A DNA stretch of 64,000 bases from Nocardioides dokdonensis FR1436 (GCF_001653335.1 NZ_CP015079.1:1674001-1738000); one strand, 5' to 3'. Counted from the first letter of the stretch, positions 46,097-55,041 are shown. Made by a program: numbers and translations. The notes: generated by a model from the letters alone, not told the origin.

Positions 46097-46897
46097 TCAG
46101 CAGGCCTCGTCGAGCGCGCCGCGCATCCGGGTGAGCACCCGCTGCAGCAGGCGGGAGACCTGGACCTGGGAGAGACCGAGCCGCTCGGCGATCTCGCGCT
46201 GGGAGAGCTCGTCTACGAAGCGCCACTGCAGGATCTGCTGCTCACGCCTGCCCAGGGCCGCCATCAGCGGCCGCAGGAGGAGACGGGCCTCGGACTGCTC
46301 CTGGGTGCGGTCTCCGTCGTCGACCACGTCCGTCGTCGGACCGTCCCCGTCCGCGGTCGAGGCCGGCTGGTCCAGGGAGAGCAGGGAGAAGCAGGAGCGG
46401 GCGGTGAGCGCCTCGCGCACCACCTCGACCGACTCCTCGACCTGGGTGGCGAGGTGCTCCAGCATCGGGCTGTCGTAGCGGTCGAGGCTGGCGCCGGTGC
46501 GCACCAGGCGGGTGTGGGCGCGCTGCACGTCCCGGGGCGGGCGGATGGTCCACCCGTGGTCGCGGAAGTGTCGACGGATGTCGCCCTCGATGGTCGGGAC
46601 GGCGTAGGCCAGCAGGTCGCGGTCGTGCGAGGGGTCGAAGCCGCGCACCGCGCGCACCAGCGCGAGGTAGGCGATCTGGGTCAGGTCCTCGAGGGGGACG
46701 CTGCGGCGCGCGAAGCGCCGGGCGAGCGCCTCGGCGACGCGCATGTTCAGTCGCACGACCTCGTCGAGGCACTCGCGGCGCAGGGCCGCGTCGTCGCTCG
46801 CGTGGGCACGGGCGAGCAGGGCGGTGGTGGCGGCCGAGCGCTCGGCGTCGGAGGTGCGGAAGGAGCCGCGTCGCTCCTCGAGGGTGGTGGTCGTCAT
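46097..46897 (-). CDS. Sigma-B/F-type RNA polymerase sigma factor
   Basis: A 266-residue group 3 sigma factor: region 2 (NMRVAEALARRFARRSVPLEDLTQIAYLALV begins near 50), a region 3 stretch (RDHGWTIRPPRDVQRAHTRL) and region 4 (LSQREIAERLGLSQVQVSRLL, about 225-245). The GWTIRPPR segment is characteristic of SigB/SigF-type stress and sporulation sigma factors. No anti-sigma factor is adjacent; the only RsbW-like gene is 33 kb away. Its promoter region holds the 11-bp repeats, and the CarH-like gene follows after 173 bp. Confidence 0.87.
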   Translation of the reverse strand: MTTTTLEERRGSFRTSDAERSAATTALLARAHASDDAALRRECLDEVVRLNMRVAEALARRFARRSVPLEDLTQIAYLALVRAVRGFDPSHDRDLLAYAVPTIEGDIRRHFRDHGWTIRPPRDVQRAHTRLVRTGASLDRYDSPMLEHLATQVEESVEVVREALTARSCFSLLSLDQPASTADGDGPTTDVVDDGDRTQEQSEARLLLRPLMAALGRREQQILQWRFVDELSQREIAERLGLSQVQVSRLLQRVLTRMRGALDEAC

Positions 46898-46953
46898 GGC
46901 TGTGCTGCCTTCCGCGCCGGGCGCTGGTGCTGCGAGTGAGGTGGAGCCGGGTC

Positions 46954-46997
46954 TTCAACACAAACCTACACAAGGTTCTACAAGCCTTCTACAACCT
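46954..46997. promoter_or_regulatory. Four 11-bp direct repeats, predicted CarH-type operator
   Basis: Contiguous 11-mers TTCAACACAAA, CCTACACAAGG, TTCTACAAGCC and TTCTACAACCT. Two match the CarH half-site pattern nTnTACAnnnn exactly, one has a single mismatch, and one has TACA shifted by a base. They lie about 57-100 bp upstream of the sigma-factor ATG in an AT-richer patch and also face the divergent acyltransferase gene. Confidence 0.55.
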
Positions 46998-47101
46998 GGC
47001 TGAGAAACTTTGCCCGCGGGCATCGCCGAGCGCCCGTGAACTCCGTCACGAAGGGGGGTCGGGATGCGGACCGGCGCCGCCGCGCCCGGAACACTCGATC
47101 C

Positions 47102-48313
47102 GTGCAACGCCACGCCCCGACCCCAGCAGCCACCCCCGTGGCGGGAGCCGCTGCATCCCGGGAGCGGTGGATCGACGTCGCCAAGGGCGTGAGCATCCTG
47201 CTCGTGGTGCTGCACCACGCGGTGGTCAAGAACCTGCCGATGGAGGCGCCTGAGGCGCTGGCCGGGGTGGTCGGCGGCTGGGACGTGGTCACCACCGCGC
47301 TCAAGCCGGTGCGGATGCCGCTCTTCTTCGTGCTCAGCGGCTTCGTCGCCTCCCGCGCCGTGCACCGGCCGTGGGTCCAGGTGCGGCGTCGCGCGCTGAC
47401 GCCCTACTACACCTACGTCGTGTGGCTGCTGCTGCTCGGCGCGTTCTTCTCCGTCGAGCGGCTGCTGCCGATGAACCGCACCCAGGACCTCGGCGAGCTC
47501 GGCACCGACCTGGTCTGGGCCTCGACCGGGACCTGGTTCCTCTACGCCCTCGCCGTCTACTTCCTGCTCGCGCGGCTGCTCTCCGCCCTGCCCGCCACCT
47601 GGGTGCTCTCCGGGGCCGTCACCCTCTCGGTCGTCTCCTCCGAGCTCGGCATCCAGGAGTGGAACCGCTTCTCGGTGCTCTTCCACTTCACCTACTTCGC
47701 GCTCGGCGCGCTGGCCCCGCAGGTCGTGCGCCGCGTGGCCGAGCGGGCGCCGGTCCCGTTGCCCGTGCTCGCCGCGGCGTACGTCGGGTTCACGGTGCTG
47801 CTGTGGCAGCTCGACCTGCCCACCGGGGTCTACCTGCTGCTGGCCAGCGGGCTCGGCGTCCCGCTCGGGGTGCGCTCCGCAGTGGTGCTGGCGCGCACCA
47901 CCCGGCCGGCGCAGGTGCTGGCCTGGATCGGGCGGCGCACGCTGCCGGTCTACGTCATGCACACCGCGGTGCTCGCGACCCTGCTGCACCTGCCGCCCGT
48001 CCTCGACCTCGAGAGCGGCTCGGTGCTGCGCGGCGTGCTCCACCCGGTCGTCGTCACGGCGATCGCGGTGCTGGTCCCGCTCGGGGCGCACGCCGTGCTG
48101 CTACGACTGGGGGCGACCTGGCTCTTCGCGCTGCCGCAGCGGCGTCCGCACCCCCGTCCGGCTCCGGCGACCCGGTCGGGTCAGGCGTCGCGGCGCTCCA
48201 CCGAGGCGTGCGCGTCGACCAGCGAGGGGCCGTACCAGGTGAGCATCCGGCCGTCGACGAGCTCACTGGGCGAGCGCAGCGCCTCGGGGCCGTCGTCCGC
48301 CGTGAACTCGTAG
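47102..48313 (+). CDS. Acyltransferase-3 family membrane protein
   Basis: About 403 residues with some ten helices. The N-terminal WIDVAKGVSILLVVLHHAVV contains the catalytic-type His of OafA/fucose-4-O-acetylase relatives, followed by RMPLFFVLSGFVASRAV and later WIGRRTLPVYVMHTAVLATL. It O-acetylates a surface glycan or lipid. The start is uncertain; GTG 47102 is used. The last 44 codons run antisense through the 3' end of the BtuF-like gene and are low-complexity. Confidence 0.72.
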   Translation: MQRHAPTPAATPVAGAAASRERWIDVAKGVSILLVVLHHAVVKNLPMEAPEALAGVVGGWDVVTTALKPVRMPLFFVLSGFVASRAVHRPWVQVRRRALTPYYTYVVWLLLLGAFFSVERLLPMNRTQDLGELGTDLVWASTGTWFLYALAVYFLLARLLSALPATWVLSGAVTLSVVSSELGIQEWNRFSVLFHFTYFALGALAPQVVRRVAERAPVPLPVLAAAYVGFTVLLWQLDLPTGVYLLLASGLGVPLGVRSAVVLARTTRPAQVLAWIGRRTLPVYVMHTAVLATLLHLPPVLDLESGSVLRGVLHPVVVTAIAVLVPLGAHAVLLRLGATWLFALPQRRPHPRPAPATRSGQASRRSTEACASTSEGPYQVSIRPSTSSLGERSASGPSSAVNS

Positions 48314-48921
48314 GGCTCGTCCGGCAGCAGCACCGCGTCGGCGCCCAGCGCGTCGATCTCCTCGACCGTCATCGCGGGGTAGCGGGAGTCGCCCTGCGCG
48401 GGCAGCGTCTCCCAGCCCAGCCGTCGGCACAGGTCGCTGGTGAAGGTGGCCGGGCCGACGACCATCCACGGGTCGCGCCAGATCGGCACCACCACGCGTC
48501 GGGTCACCGGCGGCAGCGGGCCGCACCACAGCTCACGGGCGCGTGCCAGCCATGCCGGACGCTGCCAGCCGATCCCGTCCAGGAGTCGCTCCATGGAGGT
48601 CACCGACCCCGGGACCGTCTCGATGTCGGTGACCCAGACCCGCACGCCCGCGGCACGCAGGCGGCGTACGTCGAGCTCGCGGTTCTCCTCCTTGTTGACC
48701 ACGACGACGTCGGGCTCCAGGGCCCGTACCGCCGCCAGGTCGGGGTTCTTGGTGCCCCGCACCCTGGTCACGTCGAGGTCCCCGGGGTGGGTGCACCACT
48801 CGGTCGCCCCCACCACCGCGCCCCGGTCGACCGAGACCAGGGCCTCGGTCAGGGACGGCACCAGCGAGACCACCCGCCGCGCCGGCCGCGGACCGTCGTA
48901 CGTCGTGCCCAGATCGTCCAT
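48181..48921 (-). CDS. BtuF/TroA-like helical-backbone metal/cobalamin receptor, no signal peptide
   Basis: A 246-residue class III binding-protein fold: RVVSLVPSLTEALVSV at the N-terminus, PDLAAVRALEPDVVVVNKEENR, the long linking helix, then MVVGPATFTSDLCRRLGWE. Periplasmic BtuF-type proteins bind cobalamin or haem, but this one lacks any signal or lipobox and should be cytosolic, as in a subset annotated cobalamin-binding. It lies directly downstream of the B12-dependent icmF. ATG 48921 is listed; GTG 48927 with a GATGAT box 6 nt upstream is possible. Confidence 0.65.
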   Translation of the reverse strand: MDDLGTTYDGPRPARRVVSLVPSLTEALVSVDRGAVVGATEWCTHPGDLDVTRVRGTKNPDLAAVRALEPDVVVVNKEENRELDVRRLRAAGVRVWVTDIETVPGSVTSMERLLDGIGWQRPAWLARARELWCGPLPPVTRRVVVPIWRDPWMVVGPATFTSDLCRRLGWETLPAQGDSRYPAMTVEEIDALGADAVLLPDEPYEFTADDGPEALRSPSELVDGRMLTWYGPSLVDAHASVERRDA

Positions 48922-48941
48922 GCTCACCCGCTCATCATCGC

Positions 48942-49080
48942 GACCCGGCCCAGATGTCGCGCCCACCCGGCCCAGATGTCACCGTGACCCGGCCCAGATG
49001 TCGCGCCGACCCGGCGCACATCTGCGCCGACTCGCAGGGACATATGGGCCAGGTCGGGGGGATATTTGGGCCGGGTCGCG
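48942..49080. repeat. 22-bp repeat array, third of three
   Basis: Direct units at 48942, 48964 and 48986 (GACCCGGCCCAGATGTCGCG type), then a hybrid at 49008-49034 where a direct half meets an inverted half (GCGCACATCTGCGC), then inverted units at about 49039 and 49061. The layout is again direct-then-inverted, able to form a long hairpin, just after the icmF stop. Confidence 0.75.
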
Positions 49081-49085
49081 GGTGG

Positions 49086-52000
49086 TCAGACGTTGCGGCG
49101 GTAGGCCCCGCCGACCTCGAAGAACGCCTCGGTCACCTGGCCCAGGGAGCAGACGCGGGCGGCGTCCATCAGGACCGCGAAGACGTTCTCGCCGGAGGTG
49201 GCGGCGGCCTTGAGGCGGTCCAGGGCCTCGGCGGCCTCGGTCTCGTGCCGTCCCTGGAAGTCACGCACCCGCCGCAGCTGGGACTCCTTCTCCTCGTCGG
49301 TCGCGCGCGCCAGCTCCACGTGCTGCGGGGTGGCGTCGTCCTTGACCTCGGCGAGGAAGGTGTTGACGCCGACGATCGGCAGCGAGCCGTCGTGCTTGCG
49401 GTGCTCGTAGAGCATCGACTCGTCCTGGATGCGGCCGCGCTGGTAGCCGGTCTCCATCGCGCCGAGCACGCCGCCGCGCTCGTTGATCGCGTCGAACTCC
49501 GCCAGCACCGCCTCCTCCACCAGGTCGGTGAGCTGGTCGATGATGAAGGAGCCCTGCAGCGGGTTCTCGTTCATCGCCAGGCCCCACTCGCGGTTGATGA
49601 TGAGCTGGATCGCCAGGGCACGGCGCACCGACTCCTCACCGGGGGTGGTGACCGCCTCGTCGTAGGCGTTGGTGTGCAGCGAGTTGGCGTTGTCGTAGAT
49701 CGCGATCAGCGCCTGCAGCGTGGTGCGGATGTCGTTGAAGTCCATCTCCTGGGCGTGCAGGGACCGACCCGACGTCTGCACGTGGTACTTCAGCTTCTGC
49801 GAGCGCTCCGACGCGCCGTACTTGTCGCGCATCGCCACCGCCCAGATCCGGCGGGCGACGCGGCCGATGACGGAGTACTCCGGGTCCATGCCGTTGGAGA
49901 AGAAGAACGACAGGTTCGGGGCGAAGTCGTCGATGTCCATGCCCCGGGCGAGGTAGGCCTCGACGTAGGTGAAGCCGTTGGCGAGGGTGAACGCGAGCTG
50001 GCTGATGGGGTTCGCCCCGGCCTCGGCGATGTGGTAGCCGGAGATGGAGACCGAGTAGAAGTTGCGCACCTGCTTCTCGATGAACCACTCCTGGATGTCG
50101 GCCATCATCCGCAGCGAGAACTCGGTGGAGAACAGGCAGGTGTTCTGGCCCTGGTCCTCCTTGAGGATGTCGGCCTGCACCGTGCCGCGCACGCTCGCCA
50201 CCGCGTGGGCGGCGAGCATCGCGGTCTCGTCCTCGTCGGGCTCGCGGCCCTCGCGCTCGCGGAAGGCGTCGACCTGCTGGTCGATGACGGTGTTGAGGAA
50301 GAACGCCAGCACCGTGGGGGCCGGGCCGTTGATCGTCATCGACACCGAGGTGCTCGGCGCCACGAGGTCGAAGCCGTCGTAGAGCACCTTCATGTCCTCG
50401 AGCGTGGCGACCGAGACCCCGGAGGTGCCGACCTTGCCGTAGATGTCGGGGCGCTCGTCGGGGTCGCGGCCGTAGAGGGTGACGGAGTCGAAGGCGGTGG
50501 AGAGCCGCTTGGCGTCGCCGTCGGCGGAGAGGATCTTGAACCGGCGGTTGGTGCGCGCCGGGTCGCCCTCGCCGGCGAACATTCGAGCCGGGTCCTCGCC
50601 GTCGCGCTTGAACTTGAAGACACCCGCGGTGAAGGGGAAGAGCCCCGGGAGGTTCTCGCGGCGCCAGAAGCGCACCAGCTCGCCGTGGTCGTCGTACGAC
50701 GGCAGCGCGACGCGGGGGATCTTGTTGCCGCTCAGCGACTCACGGGTCAGCGCGGTGTGGATCTCCTTGTCGCGCACCACCACGACCTGCTCGTCCCCGG
50801 AGTAGGACTCCACGACCGCGGGCCACTCCTCGAGCTGGCCGGCGACCTGGGGGTCGAGCTGCTTGCGGGCCTTCTCCAGCAGCGCCGGGACGTCGCCGGC
50901 GTCGTGGTCCTCGAGCTCGGCGGTGACCGCCTCCAGGCGCTGCACGCGGCGGGCGGCCTGGACCAGCTCCTCGGTGCGGGCGTGGTAGCCGCGCACGGTC
51001 TCGGTGATCTCGGCCAGGTAGCGCACCCGGTCCTGCGGGACGACGGCGCGGATGCCCGAGGAGTGCTTGACCTCGACCGGGGCCAGGGTGCCCTCCTGGG
51101 TCGGGAGGCCCTTCTCGACCAGGACGCCGCGCAGGTGCTGGTAGAGGGCGGTGACGCCGTCGTCGTTGAACGTCGCGGCGCTGGTGCCGAAGACCGGCAT
51201 CTGGTCGGGCTGCTGACCGAACGCCTCGCGGTTGCGCACCAGCTGGCGACCCACGTCGCGCAGCGCGTCCTTGGCGCCGCGGCGCTCGAACTTGTTGATC
51301 GCGACGGTGTCGGCGAAGTCGAGCATGTCGATCTTCTCGAGCTGGCTGGCGGCGCCGAACTCGGGGGTCATCACGTACATCGCGGTGTCGACGAACGGCA
51401 CGATCGCCGCGTCGCCCTGGCCGATGCCGGGGGTCTCCACGACCACCAGGTCGAAGCCGGCGGCCTTGGCGACGTCGATGACCAGGGGCAGGTGGTCGGG
51501 CAGCTCGTGGGCGCCGCGGGTGGCCAGGCTGCGGAAGAAGACGCGGTCGCCGTCGAGGCTGTTCATCCGGATCCGGTCGCCGAGCAGCGCCCCGCCGCCC
51601 TTGCGCCGGGTCGGGTCGACCGCGATCACGCAGATCCGCAGCTTGTCCTGCTGGTCGGCGCGGAACCGGCGCACGAGCTCGTCGGTCAGCGAGGACTTGC
51701 CCGAGCCGCCGGTGCCGGTGATGCCCAGGACGGGGGCGTGGCTGCGGGCGGCGGCCTGCTGGATCGCCTCGAGCTCGACGCCGGTGAGCCGGCCGAGCTC
51801 GGCGCCGGTGATGGCGCGGGCCACGGCGAAGCGGTCGCCGCTGAGCACCTGCTCGGCGGTGACCGCGCCGGCCTCCCACAGGTCGTGGTCGCAGTCGGCG
51901 ACGACGCTGTTGATCATCCCGACCAGGCCCATCCGCTGGCCGTCCTCGGGCGAGAAGATGGTGACCCCGGAGTCGCGCAGGCGCTGGATCTCGTCGCGCA

Positions 52001-52310
52001 CGATGACGCCGCCGCCCCCGCCGACGACCTTCACGTGGCCGGCGCCCTGGGCGCGCAGCGACTCGACGAGGTACTCGAAGTACTCGATGTGCCCGCCCTG
52101 GTACGACGACACGGCGACGCCCTGCACGTCCTCCTCGAGCGCGGCGTCGACGACCTCGGCCACCGAGCGGTTGTGCCCGAGGTGGATCACCTCGCAGCCC
52201 TGGCTCTGGAAGATGCGCCGCATGATGTTGATCGAGGCGTCGTGGCCGTCGAAGAGGCTCGACGCCGTGACGAGGCGGATCGGGTGGGTGGGACGGTGCA
52301 GGTCGCTCAT
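49086..52310 (-). CDS. icmF: Fused isobutyryl-CoA mutase
   Basis: A 1074-residue IcmF. The N-terminal B12-binding domain has LFDGHDASINIM (DxHxxS/G-type motif, about 19-30) and YQGGHIEYF. A MeaI-type GTPase chaperone follows with Walker A GTGGSGKSS (about 192-200) and ETPGIGQGD. The C-terminal half is the acyl-CoA mutase TIM barrel (GTSGVSVATLEDMKVLYDGF, NTCLFSTEFSLRMMADIQEW, ISGYHIAEAGANP). It interconverts isobutyryl- and n-butyryl-CoA with adenosylcobalamin, linking Val and fatty-acid metabolism. The ATG at 52310 is used because an in-frame ATG at 52364 would place the palindromic operator inside the coding region. Confidence 0.94.
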   Translation of the reverse strand: MSDLHRPTHPIRLVTASSLFDGHDASINIMRRIFQSQGCEVIHLGHNRSVAEVVDAALEEDVQGVAVSSYQGGHIEYFEYLVESLRAQGAGHVKVVGGGGGVIVRDEIQRLRDSGVTIFSPEDGQRMGLVGMINSVVADCDHDLWEAGAVTAEQVLSGDRFAVARAITGAELGRLTGVELEAIQQAAARSHAPVLGITGTGGSGKSSLTDELVRRFRADQQDKLRICVIAVDPTRRKGGGALLGDRIRMNSLDGDRVFFRSLATRGAHELPDHLPLVIDVAKAAGFDLVVVETPGIGQGDAAIVPFVDTAMYVMTPEFGAASQLEKIDMLDFADTVAINKFERRGAKDALRDVGRQLVRNREAFGQQPDQMPVFGTSAATFNDDGVTALYQHLRGVLVEKGLPTQEGTLAPVEVKHSSGIRAVVPQDRVRYLAEITETVRGYHARTEELVQAARRVQRLEAVTAELEDHDAGDVPALLEKARKQLDPQVAGQLEEWPAVVESYSGDEQVVVVRDKEIHTALTRESLSGNKIPRVALPSYDDHGELVRFWRRENLPGLFPFTAGVFKFKRDGEDPARMFAGEGDPARTNRRFKILSADGDAKRLSTAFDSVTLYGRDPDERPDIYGKVGTSGVSVATLEDMKVLYDGFDLVAPSTSVSMTINGPAPTVLAFFLNTVIDQQVDAFREREGREPDEDETAMLAAHAVASVRGTVQADILKEDQGQNTCLFSTEFSLRMMADIQEWFIEKQVRNFYSVSISGYHIAEAGANPISQLAFTLANGFTYVEAYLARGMDIDDFAPNLSFFFSNGMDPEYSVIGRVARRIWAVAMRDKYGASERSQKLKYHVQTSGRSLHAQEMDFNDIRTTLQALIAIYDNANSLHTNAYDEAVTTPGEESVRRALAIQLIINREWGLAMNENPLQGSFIIDQLTDLVEEAVLAEFDAINERGGVLGAMETGYQRGRIQDESMLYEHRKHDGSLPIVGVNTFLAEVKDDATPQHVELARATDEEKESQLRRVRDFQGRHETEAAEALDRLKAAATSGENVFAVLMDAARVCSLGQVTEAFFEVGGAYRRNV

Positions 52311-52327
52311 CAGGTGCGCTCCGGGGA

Positions 52328-52351
52328 AGTTAGTTGGACGTCCAACTAACT
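52328..52351. promoter_or_regulatory. 24-bp perfect palindrome between marR and icmF
   Basis: Arms AGTTAGTTGGAC and GTCCAACTAACT meet without a spacer, 17 bp upstream of the icmF start. Length and symmetry suit a MarR dimer, and a marR gene is immediately upstream. Confidence 0.7.
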
Positions 52352-52398
52352 CAGGATAGGACATCCCCGGGCGACCCGGAACCCCTACGCGGCGGTAG

Positions 52399-52896
52399 TC
52401 AGTCGACCTGGTCGCCCGCGCTCGCGCGCAGCTCGCCGAGCAGCCGGGTGAGGGTGGCCGTGGCGTCCGGCCCGATGCCGGGGGAGCTGAACACCTCGAT
52501 GTTGAGCCCGGCGGTGGCCCGCTCGACCACGGCGCGACCCTCGTCGGTGATCTCGGCGAGCACCACGCGCCGGTCGCCGTCGCCGCGCTCGCGGCGTACG
52601 AAGCCCTGCTTCTCCAGCCGGTCCACGGCGCTGGTGACCGAGGCGGGATGGACCTGCAGCAGCGAGCCCAGGCGCATCATCGGCATCCGGCCGGCCGAGG
52701 AGAACGACAGCAGTCGCAGCACCTCGTAGCGGGCGAAGGTCAGGTCGAGGGGGCGCAGGACCGCCTCGATGCGGCTGGACAGGAGCTGCTGCACCCGCAC
52801 CACCGAGGTGACCAGGGCCATCCCGTCGGCGGCCTCGGGCCAGCCGTGGGCGACCCACTGTCGGTGGGCCTCCCGGATCGGGTCGCGCTCGCTCAT
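52399..52896 (-). CDS. MarR-family transcriptional regulator
   Basis: A 165-residue winged-helix regulator: LTFARYEVLRLLSFSSAGRM, recognition region LGSLLQVHPASVTSAVDRLEKQGFV and wing RRERGDGDRRVVLAEITDEG (about 60-120). The palindrome between it and icmF suggests control of IcmF, perhaps in response to an acyl-CoA. It is divergent from the oxidoreductase gene carrying a KstR-like box. Confidence 0.86.
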   Translation of the reverse strand: MSERDPIREAHRQWVAHGWPEAADGMALVTSVVRVQQLLSSRIEAVLRPLDLTFARYEVLRLLSFSSAGRMPMMRLGSLLQVHPASVTSAVDRLEKQGFVRRERGDGDRRVVLAEITDEGRAVVERATAGLNIEVFSSPGIGPDATATLTRLLGELRASAGDQVD

Positions 52897-52924
52897 GGCG
52901 GTGCAGTCTGGCAGTCCACAGAAC

Positions 52925-52938
52925 TAGAACGTGTTCTC
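52925..52938. promoter_or_regulatory. KstR-like box upstream of the oxidoreductase
   Basis: TAGAACGTGTTCTC fits the mycobacterial KstR motif TnnAACnnGTTnnA with one mismatch. It covers the expected -35 position of the leaderless promoter with -10 at 52949. Confidence 0.55.
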
Positions 52939-52948
52939 GTCGGCGTCG

Positions 52949-52954
52949 TAGCAT
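52949..52954 (+). promoter_or_regulatory. -10 element, probable leaderless transcript
   Basis: TAGCAT ends 6 nt before the ATG at 52961; no ribosome-binding site is present. Confidence 0.45.
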
Positions 52955-52960
52955 GGCGGC

Positions 52961-54181
52961 ATGACTCCCGCCCCTGATGTGCCGGCCCCCGACGTGCTGG
53001 CGCCCGCGACCCTCGGTCCGGTGCGGCTGCGCAACCGCACCGTCAAGGCCGCGACCTTCGAGGGCCGCACGCCCGAGGGCGAGGTGAGCGACGCGCTCAT
53101 CGACTACCACCTCGAGGTCGCGCGCGGCGGGATCGGGATGACCACCGTCGCCTACCTCGCCGTCGCCCCCGAGGGCCGCACGCACCGCGAGCAGATCGTC
53201 GTCGGCCCCGACACCCTGGCGGGGCTGACCCGGATGACCGAGGCCGTGCACGAGACCGGGGCGGCGATCGCCGGACAGGTCGGGCACGCCGGACCCGTGG
53301 CCAACGGCCGCTCGAACGGCGTGCGCGCGATCGCTGCCAGCCGGATGCCCAGCCCGCTGTCGATGCAGATGGTCGCCTCGGCCACCGAGGGCGACCTCAC
53401 CCGCGTCACCGGGGCGTACGTCGCCACCGCGCGGACCCTGGTGCGCGCCGGCTTCGACGCCCTCGAGCTGCACATGGCGCACAACTACCTGATCTCCTCG
53501 TTCCTCGCCCCGAGGCTGAACCGCCGCAAGGACCGCTGGGGCGGGTCCCTGGAGAACCGCGCGCGGCTGGCCCGCCAGGTCGCCCTCGCGGTGCGCGAGG
53601 AGGTCGGCGACGCGGTGGCCGTGACCGCGAAGGTCTCGCTGTCCGACGGCTACCGCGGCGGCGTGAGCACCGACGAGTCCGTCGAGATCGCCCGGATGCT
53701 GGAGGCCGACGGCGCTCTCGACGCGCTGCAGCTCTCCGGCGGCTCCTCGCTGATGAACCCGATGTACCTCTTCCGCGGCGACGTGCCGCACCGCGAGTTC
53801 GCCGATTCGATGAGCGGGGTCGTGAAGTGGGGCATGCGGACGCCGGTGGGCCGCTCGTTCCTCAAGGCCTACCCGTTCGAGGAGGCCTACTTCCGCGACA
53901 AGGCGCTGCGGATCCGCGCGGCCGTCGACATGCCGCTGATGCTGCTGGGCGGGATCAACCACCTCGCCACCATGGACCGGGCGATGGCCGACGGCTTCGA
54001 GTACGTCGCCCTGGCGCGGGCCGTGCTGCGCGAGCCCGACCTGGTCGACCGGCTGGCCCGCGAGCGCGAGGGCGGCGGGGCCGGCGTGGGCACCTGCATC
54101 CACTGCAACCTGTGCATGCCGACCATCTACTCAGGCACCCGCTGCCCGGTCCGCGAGGCGGCCCCCCTTCCGCCTGCCTAG
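52961..54181 (+). CDS. NADH:flavin oxidoreductase, dienoyl-CoA-reductase-like
   Basis: A 406-residue OYE-type barrel: [46 protein letters not shown] with [20 protein letters not shown]. The C-terminal CIHCNLCMP plus TRCPVRE resembles the Cys cluster region of 2,4-dienoyl-CoA reductase-like enzymes, though the FAD domain is missing. KstR-like boxes on both sides suggest a place in steroid or lipid degradation; that is inferred. Confidence 0.8.
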   Translation: MTPAPDVPAPDVLAPATLGPVRLRNRTVKAATFEGRTPEGEVSDALIDYHLEVARGGIGMTTVAYLAVAPEGRTHREQIVVGPDTLAGLTRMTEAVHETGAAIAGQVGHAGPVANGRSNGVRAIAASRMPSPLSMQMVASATEGDLTRVTGAYVATARTLVRAGFDALELHMAHNYLISSFLAPRLNRRKDRWGGSLENRARLARQVALAVREEVGDAVAVTAKVSLSDGYRGGVSTDESVEIARMLEADGALDALQLSGGSSLMNPMYLFRGDVPHREFADSMSGVVKWGMRTPVGRSFLKAYPFEEAYFRDKALRIRAAVDMPLMLLGGINHLATMDRAMADGFEYVALARAVLREPDLVDRLAREREGGGAGVGTCIHCNLCMPTIYSGTRCPVREAAPLPPA

Positions 54182-54192
54182 AACGTGTTCTA
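54179..54192. promoter_or_regulatory. KstR-like box upstream of the SDR gene
   Basis: TAGAACGTGTTCTA is a full match to TnnAACnnGTTnnA, extended by CC/GG into 8-bp arms. Its first three bases are the stop codon of the oxidoreductase gene. Confidence 0.65.
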
Positions 54193-54230
54193 GGTTGCTC
54201 TCGGCCAGCTCGTCTACCCCAGGAGTCCCG

Positions 54231-55034
54231 TTGAGCATCCTCGATCGCTTCACCCTGACCGACCACGTCGCCGTGGTCACCGGCGCGGGCCGCGGCATCG
54301 GCGCCGCGACCGCGGTCGCCCTGGCCGAGGCGGGCGCCGACGTGCTCCTGTCCTCGCGCACCGAGGCGCAGCTGGAGAAGGTCGCCGAGGCCGTGCGGGC
54401 GACCGGTCGCCGGGCCCTCGTGGTGCCTGCGGACCTGTCCGACACCGACGCCGTCGCGGCGCTCGCCCAGGCGGCGTACGACGAGTTCGGGCGGCTGGAC
54501 ACGGTCGTCAACAACGTCGGCGGCACGATCCCCAACGCGTTCCTCGACACCGACGTGGCCTACCTGGAGGAGTCGTTCCACTTCAACGTCTCCACCGCGC
54601 ACGCCCTCAGCCTCGCCGCGGTGCCGCTGATGCTGAAGAGCGAGGCGGAGGCGCAGAAGTCGATCGTCAACATCTCCTCGATGATGGGCCGGGCCTCGGG
54701 TCGCGGGTTCCTGGCCTACGGCACCGCGAAGGCGGCGCTGGCCCACTGGGCGCGGCTCGCGGCCACCGACCTGGCTCCCCGCATCCGCGTCAACGCGATC
54801 TGCGTGGGCTCGGTGATGACCAGCGCGCTGGAGTTCGTGGCCGGCCAGCCCGAGATGATGGACCAGCTCGAGACCAAGACGCCGCTGGGCCGGGTCGGGG
54901 AGGCCGAGGACATCGCGGCCGCGGTGCTCTACCTCTCCTCGCGTGCCGGCCAGTACGTCACCGGCAAGGTGCTCGAGGTCGACGGCGGCATCCAGCAGCC
55001 CAACCTCGACCTGGGCCTGCCGGACCTCGGCTGA
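54231..55034 (+). CDS. Short-chain dehydrogenase/reductase
   Basis: A 267-residue classical [11 protein letters not shown] cofactor loop (about 18-25), NNVGG, catalytic Ser in NISSM and YGTAK (Tyr-x3-Lys; about 163-167), with DGG near the end. It oxidises or reduces a hydroxy/keto group on a lipid- or steroid-type substrate. The TTG at 54231 is chosen because AGGAG lies 5 nt upstream. The KstR-like box is 39 bp before the start. Confidence 0.83.
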   Translation: MSILDRFTLTDHVAVVTGAGRGIGAATAVALAEAGADVLLSSRTEAQLEKVAEAVRATGRRALVVPADLSDTDAVAALAQAAYDEFGRLDTVVNNVGGTIPNAFLDTDVAYLEESFHFNVSTAHALSLAAVPLMLKSEAEAQKSIVNISSMMGRASGRGFLAYGTAKAALAHWARLAATDLAPRIRVNAICVGSVMTSALEFVAGQPEMMDQLETKTPLGRVGEAEDIAAAVLYLSSRAGQYVTGKVLEVDGGIQQPNLDLGLPDLG

Positions 55035-55041
55035 GCGCGTC

